Made by a program: the position numbers and the translations under genes
Shown: in pieces, positions 36,625 to 44,488 of the stretch
Layout of the letters: each line of letters opens with the position of its first letter
How positions within the stretch are numbered: the stretch's first letter is position 1
Notes under the pieces: model-generated
What the model was told of the DNA's origin: nothing
What the model saw: only the letters and a program-made list of their open reading frames with translations
The model's database searches: none
Assembly (NCBI GenBank): GCA_038527485.1
Contig: JBCBFT010000020.1
Coordinates: 1-64,000 of the forward strand
DNA from: JALEFZ01 sp038527485
GTDB taxonomy: Bacteria; Bacteroidota; Bacteroidia; J057
DNA: 64,000 bases
Direction: 5' to 3'

Positions 36625-36881
36625 TAGATGGACATAAGAAATCGAGTTATAATAGAGCAGGCGTAGCCTCGAATGAAAAGCGCAAGTATGGTCATCCTGA
36701 CGACCATTCCCGTAGGGAAGGAGGAAGGAACTAAAGCAGTATAACTGAGATGAAATCTCATGTCTAGTGTCGTGTAGATAAGACTCGTTTAGATCTTTCT
36801 CCCGCTATGAAGATTGCGGGACTGGCGCTATTTATTGGAGCTACGCTATAGTATACATAACCCTTTTTTTCTGTCCAACTA
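36625..36881. repeat. MITE-like element, copy B (complete)
   Basis: A 257-base element bounded by imperfect terminal inverted repeats of about 45 bases. The left end TAGATGGACATAAGAAA matches the inverted right end TAGTTGGACAGAAAAAA, and both continue with GTTAT and CGTAGC blocks. From 36675 it is nearly identical to 1-194. Internal hairpins of copy A are kept; most differences fall in loops, and copy B carries about 13 extra bases after the GCGGG arm. No open reading frame is present. Its right end is nine bases before the SDR start codon. The remaining bases 36521-36624 of this gap hold nothing I recognise. Confidence 0.75.
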
Positions 36882-36890
36882 CTTAAAAAT

Positions 36891-37643
36891 ATGTTTCAAG
36901 ATAAAGTTGTATTGATTACAGGAGCTGCTTCGGGTATCGGAAAAGCTACAGCAAAAGCCTATGCTGAAAAAGGAGCAACCGTTGTTCTTTCGGACATCTC
37001 GGCAAAAGCTGGGGAGGAATTGGTCCAGCAGATGAAAGAAGAGGGCGCAAAGGCAACCTTTATTCCATGCAATGTAGCCAATTCTCAAGAGGTACAATCG
37101 CTGGTAGCACAAGCTGTAGCCACCCACGGCACGATCGACATAGCGGTCAATAATGCGGGTGTCGGTCCCGACCGTGCGACAAGAACCCACCAACACAGCT
37201 TAGAAGATTGGGATAAAGTGATCTCAGTCAACCAATCAGGTGTGTTTTACTGTATGAAGTATGAGCTTGAGCAGATGCTACAACAGGGCCATGGCAATAT
37301 CATCAACATCGCCTCTATGGCGGGCCTCAAAGCACTCCCCAATAATGTCGCTTATGTGGCCAGTAAGCACGCAGTTGTAGGTATGACAAAGACGGCTGCC
37401 CTTGAGTATGCACGTAAAAATATTCGCATCAATGCCGTATGCCCTGTATTTACTTCCTCCCCTATGCTGGATCGTCTACTCAGCATGAGAGAAGACATGG
37501 ATCAACGCTTGCTCTCTACGATTCCCATGGGCAGATTTGCCGATGCCAAGGAAATTGTGGAAGCGATTCAGTGGTTGAGTTCGGAGGCTTCTAGTTTTGT
37601 GAATGGCGTAGCCTTGCCTGTGGATGGTGGGCATTCGGCTTAG
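36891..37643 (+). CDS. Short-chain dehydrogenase/reductase (FabG-like)
   Basis: A 250-residue classical SDR. The cofactor motif is GAASGIGKA (residues 11-19), NNAGVG follows, the catalytic serine is in NIASMAGL and the YxxxK is YVASKH at about 155-160. The C-terminal part, SSEASSFVNGVALPVDGG, is standard. It uses NAD(H) or NADP(H) on an alcohol/ketone; in this acyl-CoA gene island a 3-hydroxyacyl-CoA or related substrate is plausible. The MITE copy B ends just before its start codon, so its leader and perhaps promoter lie in the element. Confidence 0.9.
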   Translation: MFQDKVVLITGAASGIGKATAKAYAEKGATVVLSDISAKAGEELVQQMKEEGAKATFIPCNVANSQEVQSLVAQAVATHGTIDIAVNNAGVGPDRATRTHQHSLEDWDKVISVNQSGVFYCMKYELEQMLQQGHGNIINIASMAGLKALPNNVAYVASKHAVVGMTKTAALEYARKNIRINAVCPVFTSSPMLDRLLSMREDMDQRLLSTIPMGRFADAKEIVEAIQWLSSEASSFVNGVALPVDGGHSA

Positions 37644-37689
37644 ATGATGGGAGACCCGTTGGGGAAGACCATGCCGTGGCGGTGTGGGG

Positions 37690-37712
37690 GGACCACGCTG
37701 TGGCGGTGGTCC
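37690..37712. repeat. REP-like hairpin with CCACGCTGTGGCG core
   Basis: GGACCAC (37690-37696) pairs with GTGGTCC (37706-37712) around GCTGTGGCG, flanked by CTACGG. A diverged direct copy of the core (GACCATGCCGTGGCGGTG) lies just upstream, from about 37668. The core CCACGCTGTGGCG is the same as in the tandem array at 43593-43841. It sits in the gap between the SDR and the saccharopine-dehydrogenase-like gene. Confidence 0.55.
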
Positions 37713-37762
37713 TACGGATAATTATCCTATCTTGTGAGGATTATTTTACAAAATCTACTACT

Positions 37763-38830
37763 ATGAAGTTTCTCCTATATGGAGCCTATGGATATACAGG
37801 CAGATTGATTGCACGCTTCGCTCAGGAACAGGGAATGGAACCCATACTGGCAGGACGCAACGGTGATAAGCTCCAAGCAATGGGTTCTGAATTTGGCTTT
37901 GAAACCCGTGTATTCGATCTTTCTGATACACAAGCGCTTGAAGCTGCCTTAGGTGAAGTCTCTGTTGTCCTTCACTGTGCAGGACCATTTATCCACACAG
38001 CTCAGATTATGATGGAGGCTTGCCTGCGGACCCAAACGCATTATCTGGATATCACAGGAGAGATTCAGGTTTTTGAAATGGGAAAAAGAAGGGACGAACA
38101 AGCGCAGCAAGCTGGAATTATGATCATGCCAGGAACAGGCTTTGATGTGGTTCCGACAGATTGCTTGGCGCGCTTCCTCAAGGAGCAGCTGCCCGATGCG
38201 ACGCATCTCCAGTTGGCATTTGCAGGAAATGGGGGACTCTCACATGGCACGGCCTTGACGATGCTGGAGAATCTAGGAAGTCCAGGCGCCATCAGGAAAG
38301 ACGGAAAAATCACACCTGTCCCGCAGGGTTATAAGGCGAAGGAAATTTCCTTCAAGCTCAAGCCGCGCTTCTGTATGACCATCCCTTGGGGAGATGTATC
38401 CACTGCCTACTACAGTACAGGGATTCCCAATATTGAAGTATACACAGGCGTCAAGCCTTCTAGCTACAAACTGGTCAAACGTCAACGCTATTTTACTTGG
38501 TTACTCCGCATGCCTTGGGTCAAAAATCAGGCACGCAAGCGGATCAAGAAAGGGCCTGCAGGTCCATCCGATGCCAAGCGAGAAGGGACAAGAACCCAAC
38601 TTTGGGGGAAAGTAAGCAACGCAAAGGGCCAAGAAGTCGAAGCCCAGATGCTCACAGCCGAAGGTTATACACTCACCGCACTGAGTTGTTTGGCCATCAC
38701 CCAACGCGTCTTGAATGGACATGCACCCATTGGTTTCCAAACGCCTGCCAAGGCCTATGGCTCAAACTTGATCATGGAGTTTGAAGGAAGTGAAAGAAAT
38801 CTCGTTGATAGGGGACAAAAGGTTCATTGA
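37763..38830 (+). CDS. Saccharopine-dehydrogenase-like oxidoreductase (trans-acting enoyl reductase type)
   Basis: A 355-residue NADP-dependent oxidoreductase. The N-terminal dinucleotide motif is GAYGYTGRLIARFA (residues 6-19), and the following CAGPFIHT, LDITGE and GTGFDVVPTDCLA segments match the SCCPDH/enoyl-reductase group rather than true lysine-pathway saccharopine dehydrogenase. Mycobacterial relatives reduce double bonds during lipid synthesis. The ATG at 37763 is chosen because the upstream GTG frame runs through the REP-like hairpin. It belongs to the lipid gene run; its substrate is unknown. Confidence 0.88.
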   Translation: MKFLLYGAYGYTGRLIARFAQEQGMEPILAGRNGDKLQAMGSEFGFETRVFDLSDTQALEAALGEVSVVLHCAGPFIHTAQIMMEACLRTQTHYLDITGEIQVFEMGKRRDEQAQQAGIMIMPGTGFDVVPTDCLARFLKEQLPDATHLQLAFAGNGGLSHGTALTMLENLGSPGAIRKDGKITPVPQGYKAKEISFKLKPRFCMTIPWGDVSTAYYSTGIPNIEVYTGVKPSSYKLVKRQRYFTWLLRMPWVKNQARKRIKKGPAGPSDAKREGTRTQLWGKVSNAKGQEVEAQMLTAEGYTLTALSCLAITQRVLNGHAPIGFQTPAKAYGSNLIMEFEGSERNLVDRGQKVH

Positions 38831-38831
38831 T

Positions 38832-38890
38832 TCATTTTTCATTTTTCATTTTTCATTTTTCATTTTTCATTTTTCATTTTTCATTTTTCA
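38832..38890. repeat. TTTTTCA heptamer microsatellite, about 8.4 copies
   Basis: A perfect tandem array of the unit TCATTTT, 59 bases long, beginning just after the stop codon of the saccharopine-dehydrogenase-like gene. The same unit occurs 3.4 times at 36497-36520. A variable-number repeat is likely. Confidence 0.9.
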
Positions 38891-39006
38891 GGGAGCACTT
38901 ATCATAGTTTGAGCCCATTTACTATTCAAAGTCTCAGAGTGAGTAACTAAATATGATTCTTGCTTACGATGGGACGAATCCCAATGCTTTCATAATCTTT
39001 ATACAC

Positions 39007-39780
39007 ATGACACCTAGAATAAAACCCCTTTTTGATTTATCTGGCAAAGTAGCCATCATCACTGGCTCGACACGTGGGATCGGCGAGGCTATGGCACGCG
39101 GTCTGGCTGAGTTTGGTGCCAAAGTCGTCATTACCAGCCGTAAGCCCGAAAATGTGAAGGAAACCACCGAAGCATTTGAGAAAGAAGGCTTCGAAGTACT
39201 GGGAATCCCCTGCCATATCGGAAAAAGTGAGCAGCAAGATATGCTCATCCAACAGACCATCGAGAAGTGGGGACGCATCGACATCCTCATCAACAATGCA
39301 GCGACCAATCTCAGCTTTGGTCCGATGGAGCAGACAGAAGAAAGTGCCTACGACAAGATCATGGAAATCAATGTAAAAGGCCCATTTGAATTGAGTAAAA
39401 AGGCATTTCCCCATTTGTCTAAAAATGGTGGCTCCATCATCAACGTCAGCTCTGTCGAAGGACTAAAACCTGCTTACGGAATGGCCACCTACAGCATGAG
39501 TAAATCTGCTATTGCTATGCTTACACAAAATCAAGCCAAGGAATGGGGCCGATATGGAATCCGTGCCAACACTGTCTGTCCTGGACTGGTCAAAACGAAG
39601 CTGAGCACTGCACTTTGGTCCAACGAGTCGATGCTAGAACATTATACAGAGAATATTCCCCTACAGCGAATGGCACAGCCTGATGAGATGGCGGGGATCG
39701 CTGTTTTTCTTGCTTCTGATGCATCAAGTTATGTGACAGGAGGTGTATTCACAGCCGATGGAGGATATATGATTGCTTAG
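39007..39780 (+). CDS. Short-chain dehydrogenase/reductase (DHRS4-like)
   Basis: A 257-residue classical SDR with cofactor motif GSTRGIGEA, NNAATN in place of the usual NNAG, catalytic serine in NVSSVEGL and YSMSKS as the Y-x-x-x-K site. The layout FDLSGKVAIITG, PCHIGKSEQQ and ANTVCPGLVKTK resembles the DHRS4/peroxisomal carbonyl reductase branch. I use the ATG at 39007 (MTPRIKPL); the longer frame adds 18 unrelated residues. It lies in the acyl-CoA gene island, and the same strand and gap suggest a related role, but the substrate is unknown. Confidence 0.9.
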   Translation: MTPRIKPLFDLSGKVAIITGSTRGIGEAMARGLAEFGAKVVITSRKPENVKETTEAFEKEGFEVLGIPCHIGKSEQQDMLIQQTIEKWGRIDILINNAATNLSFGPMEQTEESAYDKIMEINVKGPFELSKKAFPHLSKNGGSIINVSSVEGLKPAYGMATYSMSKSAIAMLTQNQAKEWGRYGIRANTVCPGLVKTKLSTALWSNESMLEHYTENIPLQRMAQPDEMAGIAVFLASDASSYVTGGVFTADGGYMIA

Positions 39781-39889
39781 GTATAACGAAAAATGGACCA
39801 AGTCAGGCCTACTTTAGGCAAAAGAGTTGTTCGATTCCTCGAGACTTTGGTTATTTTGAAGTATTTGTAGAAAATCAAATGTAATCCGC

Positions 39890-41173
39890 ATGCAGCGAAG
39901 ACAATTCATGAAACATCTGGGCACAGGCGCACTAGCAAGTACTCCTGCTATTCAATATGCCTATAATTCAACTGTCATTCAGGAGCTTAGTCAGTATAGA
40001 TCAGAGCAAGATGTCACAGAAGATGAGACCTTCTGGCATTGGGTCAGGCAAGCATATACCATTACACCAGGGCTCATCAACCTCAACAATGCAGGGGTCA
40101 GTCCTCAGACCCGTCGAGTCCAAGAAGCTGAAATTCGATACATCGAGTTCTCCAATGAAACGCCTTCTCACTACATGTGGAAGGTCATCAATAAAAATCG
40201 AGAACCGATCCGCCAACAACTGGCCCAGCTTTGTGGAGCTTCTCAAGACGAAATAGCCATTAACCGAAACGCAACGGAAGCTTTGGATACGATCATCTTT
40301 GGACTTGATCTCGATAGAAACGACGAAGTGGTTGCCTGTAAGCAAGACTACCCTTTGATGATCCATGCATGGAATCAAAGATCACAACGCGAAGGAATCG
40401 AACTCAAATGGGTAGATCTCAAAATGCCGATTGAGGATGAGGATGCCATTATCCAGGCTTATACCTCTCTTTTCACCCATCGTACCAAGGTGGTTCACCT
40501 TACCCACATGATCAACTGGACGGGACAGATCCTTCCAGTAAAGAAAATCGCAGCCATCGCTAAAGAACGAGGGATCAAAGTAGTAGTCGACGCCGCCCAT
40601 TCTTTTGCGCAACTAGACTTCAAACTGGCTGACCTAGGAGCGGATTATGCGGGAGTCAGCTTGCACAAGTGGTTATGCGCACCCTTTGGGACGGGCATGC
40701 TCTACGTAAAAAAAGAAAATATTGCAGACCTCTGGCCTCTTTTCCCAACTGACAAGCCCAAGAGCGATGACATCCGAAAATTTGAGAATCTGGGAACTCG
40801 CTCCACAGCAGCAGAAATGGCCATCGGACATGCGATTGAGTTTCACGAACTCATAGGTGCTTCTCGCAAGGCAGCCCGCCTGCAATACCTTAAGTCATAC
40901 TGGGTCGAGAAAGCACTGGAAATTCCTCAGTTTCGACTCTATACCTCTCTTAATCCTCAGTATGGAGGAGCAATCGTCTGCTGTGGGTTGGAAGGCATGA
41001 GGTATGTGGATCTTTTCAATAATCTACTTAAATACCACCGCATCCATACCTCTCCTGTCAAATGGGACGGTGTAGAAGGACTCAGGATCACGCCTAATGT
41101 CTACACGAGTCTGAAAGAGTTGGATAAACTGGTAGAGGCATTGAAAATCCTTGCAGATTCCGTCAAACGCTAA
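39890..41173 (+). CDS. Class V aminotransferase-fold PLP enzyme with Tat-like signal
   Basis: A 427-residue pyridoxal-phosphate enzyme of the isopenicillin-N-epimerase/cysteine-desulfurase-like group. NRNATEALDTI binds phosphate, VVVDAAHSFAQLDF carries the pyridine aspartate and GVSLHKWLCAPFGTGMLY contains the PLP lysine. The N-terminus reads MQRRQFMKHLGTGALASTPA, close to a twin-arginine signal (RRxFMK plus a short, weakly hydrophobic stretch), so the folded enzyme may be exported to the periplasm. It is the last gene of the lipid island on the plus strand. Its reaction is not predictable. Confidence 0.87.
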   Translation: MQRRQFMKHLGTGALASTPAIQYAYNSTVIQELSQYRSEQDVTEDETFWHWVRQAYTITPGLINLNNAGVSPQTRRVQEAEIRYIEFSNETPSHYMWKVINKNREPIRQQLAQLCGASQDEIAINRNATEALDTIIFGLDLDRNDEVVACKQDYPLMIHAWNQRSQREGIELKWVDLKMPIEDEDAIIQAYTSLFTHRTKVVHLTHMINWTGQILPVKKIAAIAKERGIKVVVDAAHSFAQLDFKLADLGADYAGVSLHKWLCAPFGTGMLYVKKENIADLWPLFPTDKPKSDDIRKFENLGTRSTAAEMAIGHAIEFHELIGASRKAARLQYLKSYWVEKALEIPQFRLYTSLNPQYGGAIVCCGLEGMRYVDLFNNLLKYHRIHTSPVKWDGVEGLRITPNVYTSLKELDKLVEALKILADSVKR

Positions 41174-41223
41174 CTTATAAAGGGGACCGCCCCTAGCAGA
41201 CGGCCCACCTTGGGTAAGAGCGC

Positions 41224-41255
41224 TTAAGACCATGTTTGACACTTCCAATCTGGCG
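41224..41255. repeat. Dispersed motif, second copy
   Basis: TTAAGACCATGTTTGACACT, then TCCAATCTGGCG, matches 23066-23096 and 58643-58672 with few differences. A weak inverted partner (GGTTCTAAG at about 41284-41292) follows. It lies between two convergent genes. Confidence 0.5.
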
Positions 41256-41303
41256 AAATTTTGTTCTTCTCAGATGGACCCATGGTTCTAAGCCTGGACT
41301 GTA

Positions 41304-43454
41304 TCATCTAATGACGATCTTGTGCGTCACTGCCTGAGACGAGGTTTGCACGTGGATGATGTACACCCCTTTAGATAAATTACGCAGAGAGAGGGCATAT
41401 CTTTTTTCTCTTGGGTGAATGACAGATAACATTTGCCCTTGGATGGTCCATACCTCAAGCTGCTGTATCTCCGAAGGAGAGGTAATTTTTATTTGCTTGG
41501 TTGATTGTCTTAAGTTCACCCTTTCCTGTTTAGGAACATATACCTCCACCGCTCTTGAAAGACTCGATGTTCCATCAAAATCTACCTGACGGATACGATA
41601 ATATTGTGTACCTGTCTTTGGATTTTTATCTTCAAAGTCATACACCTGTACATTTCTTGCATCTCCATTACCCAATACCTGCCCGATAGACTGAAAACGC
41701 TCTCCCTCTTCCCACCGCTCAATCTCAAAGTAATGATTATTGATTTCGGAGGCTGTAGACCAATGGATCTTTACTGTATTTCTTGAAGTCCTTGTTGCGC
41801 TTATGTCTTGCCACTCCACAGGGAGCGAACCATTGAGACTATACTCTGCACATTCGTTATTCGTACCTGAAGCACTGGTGGGACTGAAGCGTGTAATAAG
41901 GGGAAGTAAACCACCAACACTACCTGTGCTCCCGATTCCGTCATAGTATGCATTACCTGGATTTCTTGTCAGAATGTTAGTAGAGAAGCAGTTGCGGCCA
42001 CGAGAGACGCCTCCTATGAGGTATTCATTCTTCGAATTTACGGCTACGGTATACAGATAATCCTCTGCTCCATTGACGCCATTGCCTCCCAGATACGTTC
42101 CATATGTTTGTACGCCTTGGTTCGTGAATATCGCCAAGGTTCCATCGTAGCCACCTTCTCGCCCTTGGATGTATCCTGATCCCGAGTACTCCGTCCGAAA
42201 CCCTTGACTGGCCCTTCCTACAGCTACTAGGTTTTGATTGTGGTCAATGGCGATATCATAGATAGAAACAGACTGGTTGCGGTTAGGGCTGCGATGGGCG
42301 CAGGTTCCCCATACCATGACGTGATTCAGATCAAACTTGGCAAAATAATGCACGCCCGATCCAGCGGTATTGACAAAAGAGGGATACCCTTGACTAAGTG
42401 CGCCTCCTCCAGGATTGACAATGGGTACAGAAGCGAAGTATGTATAAGGCCACTGGGTTCCAATGAAAAGATTGCCAGTAGAATCAAATGCAAGCGCACA
42501 AGGTCGAAATTTTGTGGCCCACACGCGCTGTCCCGTGCTGTCCATCTCTAATATGAGTCCTTGATAGTTGTTGCTAGGAAAGTAGGCTCCGTTGCCTGGA
42601 TTATAGGTGGGAGGCACGCCGCTCATATTTCCAGATATCGCTACGTGTCCATTTGTTGAATTATAGGCTACATGGAAAGCACCTTCTTGCCCTCCTCCAC
42701 CGCCACCGTAATACGTGCTGTACAGAAGATTACCCTCAGGCCCAAATTTAGCGACAAACCAATCTCTCCCATTATTCAAACTGTTGTCATTATAAGCTCC
42801 TGCTTTATTCTTGGTAGGGAAATCATTTGAAAACGTATAGCCTACGACCCAAAAGTGGTCATTCTCAGCCATCGCGATGTCCGTGATAAAGTCATTGGCA
42901 CTTCCCCCCAAATAGGTAGACCAGATCACCTGTCCAAACTTGTTGAATCTTGTGATCAATCCATCTACCGCTGATCGCGTATTGTCAAAGTAGGCACCAT
43001 TTCCAGGATCGACCAGCGGGTAGCCACTTCCTCCTCCATCACCTACCACGATGATGTCATCATTCTCTGCTACCGCGACAGCATTGATGTGATCACCTCC
43101 ACTCGACCCGTAGTACGTCACCCACAATCGTCTCCCTAGAGAGTCAAACTTCGCAATGAAGCCATCGTCGCTTCCTAAGAGATTGGCGTTGTAGTATCCA
43201 CCTGTCAGCGGGTCATATGTGGGAAGCTGGCCTTGAAATCCCTTTCCGACATAGATGATGTTGTCCTCGCTGTCTATGGCATTGTCTGTAAAGGTCATAT
43301 TGACCTCCCCAAAGTAAGTGTTCCAAGTAAGGTAGGGACTAAGACTCAGGACACCTTGCGTACCTGAAGGAGACAGGGTAATGGGTGTGGGCAAGGCCAA
43401 AAGTGTCACGAAGCCTAAAAGGATCAGGCCCACGAAAAAGCATATACGTTTCAT
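41304..43454 (-). CDS. Secreted beta-propeller-repeat protein with type IX sorting domain
   Basis: A protein of about 716 residues from the ATG at 43454 (MKRICFFVGL), which starts the signal peptide; the longer frame adds a stretch without a signal. The body is made of SBBP-type repeats, each with a motif like DGFIAKFDSLGRRLWVTYYG, DGLITRFNKFGQVIWSTYLG or DWFVAKFGPEGNLLYSTYYG followed by an AVAENDDIIVVG-type strand, suggesting a propeller. The last 75 residues (VWTIQGQMLSVIH, NLSKGVYIIHV, HKIVIR) are a typical type IX secretion C-terminal sorting domain, so it should reach the cell surface. A fibronectin-like segment (ISATRTSRNTVKIHW onward) precedes the tail. Role unknown. Confidence 0.9.
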   Translation of the reverse strand: MKRICFFVGLILLGFVTLLALPTPITLSPSGTQGVLSLSPYLTWNTYFGEVNMTFTDNAIDSEDNIIYVGKGFQGQLPTYDPLTGGYYNANLLGSDDGFIAKFDSLGRRLWVTYYGSSGGDHINAVAVAENDDIIVVGDGGGSGYPLVDPGNGAYFDNTRSAVDGLITRFNKFGQVIWSTYLGGSANDFITDIAMAENDHFWVVGYTFSNDFPTKNKAGAYNDNSLNNGRDWFVAKFGPEGNLLYSTYYGGGGGGQEGAFHVAYNSTNGHVAISGNMSGVPPTYNPGNGAYFPSNNYQGLILEMDSTGQRVWATKFRPCALAFDSTGNLFIGTQWPYTYFASVPIVNPGGGALSQGYPSFVNTAGSGVHYFAKFDLNHVMVWGTCAHRSPNRNQSVSIYDIAIDHNQNLVAVGRASQGFRTEYSGSGYIQGREGGYDGTLAIFTNQGVQTYGTYLGGNGVNGAEDYLYTVAVNSKNEYLIGGVSRGRNCFSTNILTRNPGNAYYDGIGSTGSVGGLLPLITRFSPTSASGTNNECAEYSLNGSLPVEWQDISATRTSRNTVKIHWSTASEINNHYFEIERWEEGERFQSIGQVLGNGDARNVQVYDFEDKNPKTGTQYYRIRQVDFDGTSSLSRAVEVYVPKQERVNLRQSTKQIKITSPSEIQQLEVWTIQGQMLSVIHPREKRYALSLRNLSKGVYIIHVQTSSQAVTHKIVIR

Positions 43455-43592
43455 GATACTAGGGATTAAATGCGTAAAACTCAGCGCTCGTGGATGCTGC
43501 TTATTTACTTTACATCCACATACCAAAGTTGGGGTGTTAAAACGCTGAATCCTTCCGTAGAAGTGGGCATTTCCCTACGTAGTTTTGGGTAT

Positions 43593-43841
43593 CGTAGGCC
43601 CAAGCTGTGGCGTGGGCACTGAAATTGCCTACGCCATGGCGTGGATGGAATTTGCCTACGCCAGGCGTGAATGGAATTTGCACACGCTGTGGCGTGGATG
43701 AAATTTGCCCACGCTGTGGCGTGGATGAAAATTGCCCACGCTGTGGCGTGGATGGAAATTGCCTACGCTGTGGCGTGAATGGAATTTGCACACGCTGTGG
43801 CGTGGATGAAATTTGCCCACGCTGTGGCGTGGGCCTACGAG
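43593..43841. repeat. 27-bp palindromic tandem array (about nine copies)
   Basis: Nine copies of a unit like CCCACGCTGTGGCGTGGATG then AAATTTG. Each unit contains the small hairpin CACGC-TGTG-GCGTG. Flanks CGTAGGCCCA (left) and TGGGCCTACG (right) are inverse to each other, so the array looks like one long palindrome whose middle has multiplied. A stretch of about 58 bases recurs exactly 108 bases (four units) later. One unit has lost a base. The right end supplies the stop codon of the LuxR-type regulator at 43835. The remaining gap, 43455-43592, shows nothing else. Confidence 0.92.
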
Positions 43842-44488
43842 ACAAGGCCTGCCTTAATCGCAAACCGTATCAGGCCTGCGAGATTCTTGATTTCCAGTTT
43901 TTGATGAATGTTTTTTCGGTGGGTTTCGACTGTCCGAGTGGAGATGAATAGCGCTTCTGCAATCTCCTTAGAGGTTTTGCCAAGGGCAATGAGAGAGAGG
44001 ATTTCTTGCTCTCTTTTGGAAAGAATGGAAAGCTTCATCATCTCTGAGGTTCCTCGGCCCAGTGCCTGACTTTTTTGCGTCATACCTAACAAGATATCTG
44101 CCTGAAAGTACTTTTTACCCTTGAGGATCATACGGATTCCCATGAGGAACTCGTCCTTATCTGCATTTTTAATGAAATAGCCTGATACACCTAGCTTGAT
44201 CATCCGTTCGACAAGGGCACGCTCTGCATGCATGGTCAAAATAGCTATCTTAAGCTTAGGATGCGCTGTAAGGAGCTGTCTAGATGCTTCCAAGCCATTC
44301 ATCACAGGCATATCCATGTCCATGAGGACCAGATCAGGCTGCAAGGCAGGGATAAGAGAAAGGGCTGTTTTTCCATCATTGGCACTCCCTAAAACTTCCA
44401 TATCCTCCTCTCCATCTACCAATCGCGAAAGCCCATCTAACACGAGCTGATGGTCATCTACCAGAAATATCTTGGCAATCTGTTTCAT
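43835..44488 (-). CDS. NarL/LuxR-type response regulator
   Basis: A 217-residue regulator. The receiver has Asp11/Asp12, phospho-acceptor Asp57 in LVLMDMDMPVMNG, threonine in AILTMHA and lysine in FIKNADK (K-N instead of the usual K-P). The C-terminal helix-turn-helix is LSKREQEILSLIALGKTSKE, then IAEALFISTRTVETHRKNIH, of the LuxR/NarL type. It overlaps the end of the TPR histidine kinase gene by four bases, so both are one operon. The stop codon lies inside the terminal palindrome of the tandem array. Confidence 0.94.
   Translation of the reverse strand: MKQIAKIFLVDDHQLVLDGLSRLVDGEEDMEVLGSANDGKTALSLIPALQPDLVLMDMDMPVMNGLEASRQLLTAHPKLKIAILTMHAERALVERMIKLGVSGYFIKNADKDEFLMGIRMILKGKKYFQADILLGMTQKSQALGRGTSEMMKLSILSKREQEILSLIALGKTSKEIAEALFISTRTVETHRKNIHQKLEIKNLAGLIRFAIKAGLVS

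Noticed and set aside
43593..43841. CRISPR array suspected from regular 27-base spacing
   Set aside because: There are no unique spacers: the whole unit repeats, and no cas gene is near.
43607..43951. Plus-strand frame with repeating CPRCGVDEI-like units, resembling cysteine knuckles (and a minus-strand frame of STPQRGQIS units at 43537-43863)
   Set aside because: The repeats come from the 27-bp palindromic array. One unit has lost a base, which shifts the frame part-way, and the plus-strand frame runs antisense into the response regulator, so a conserved protein is unlikely.
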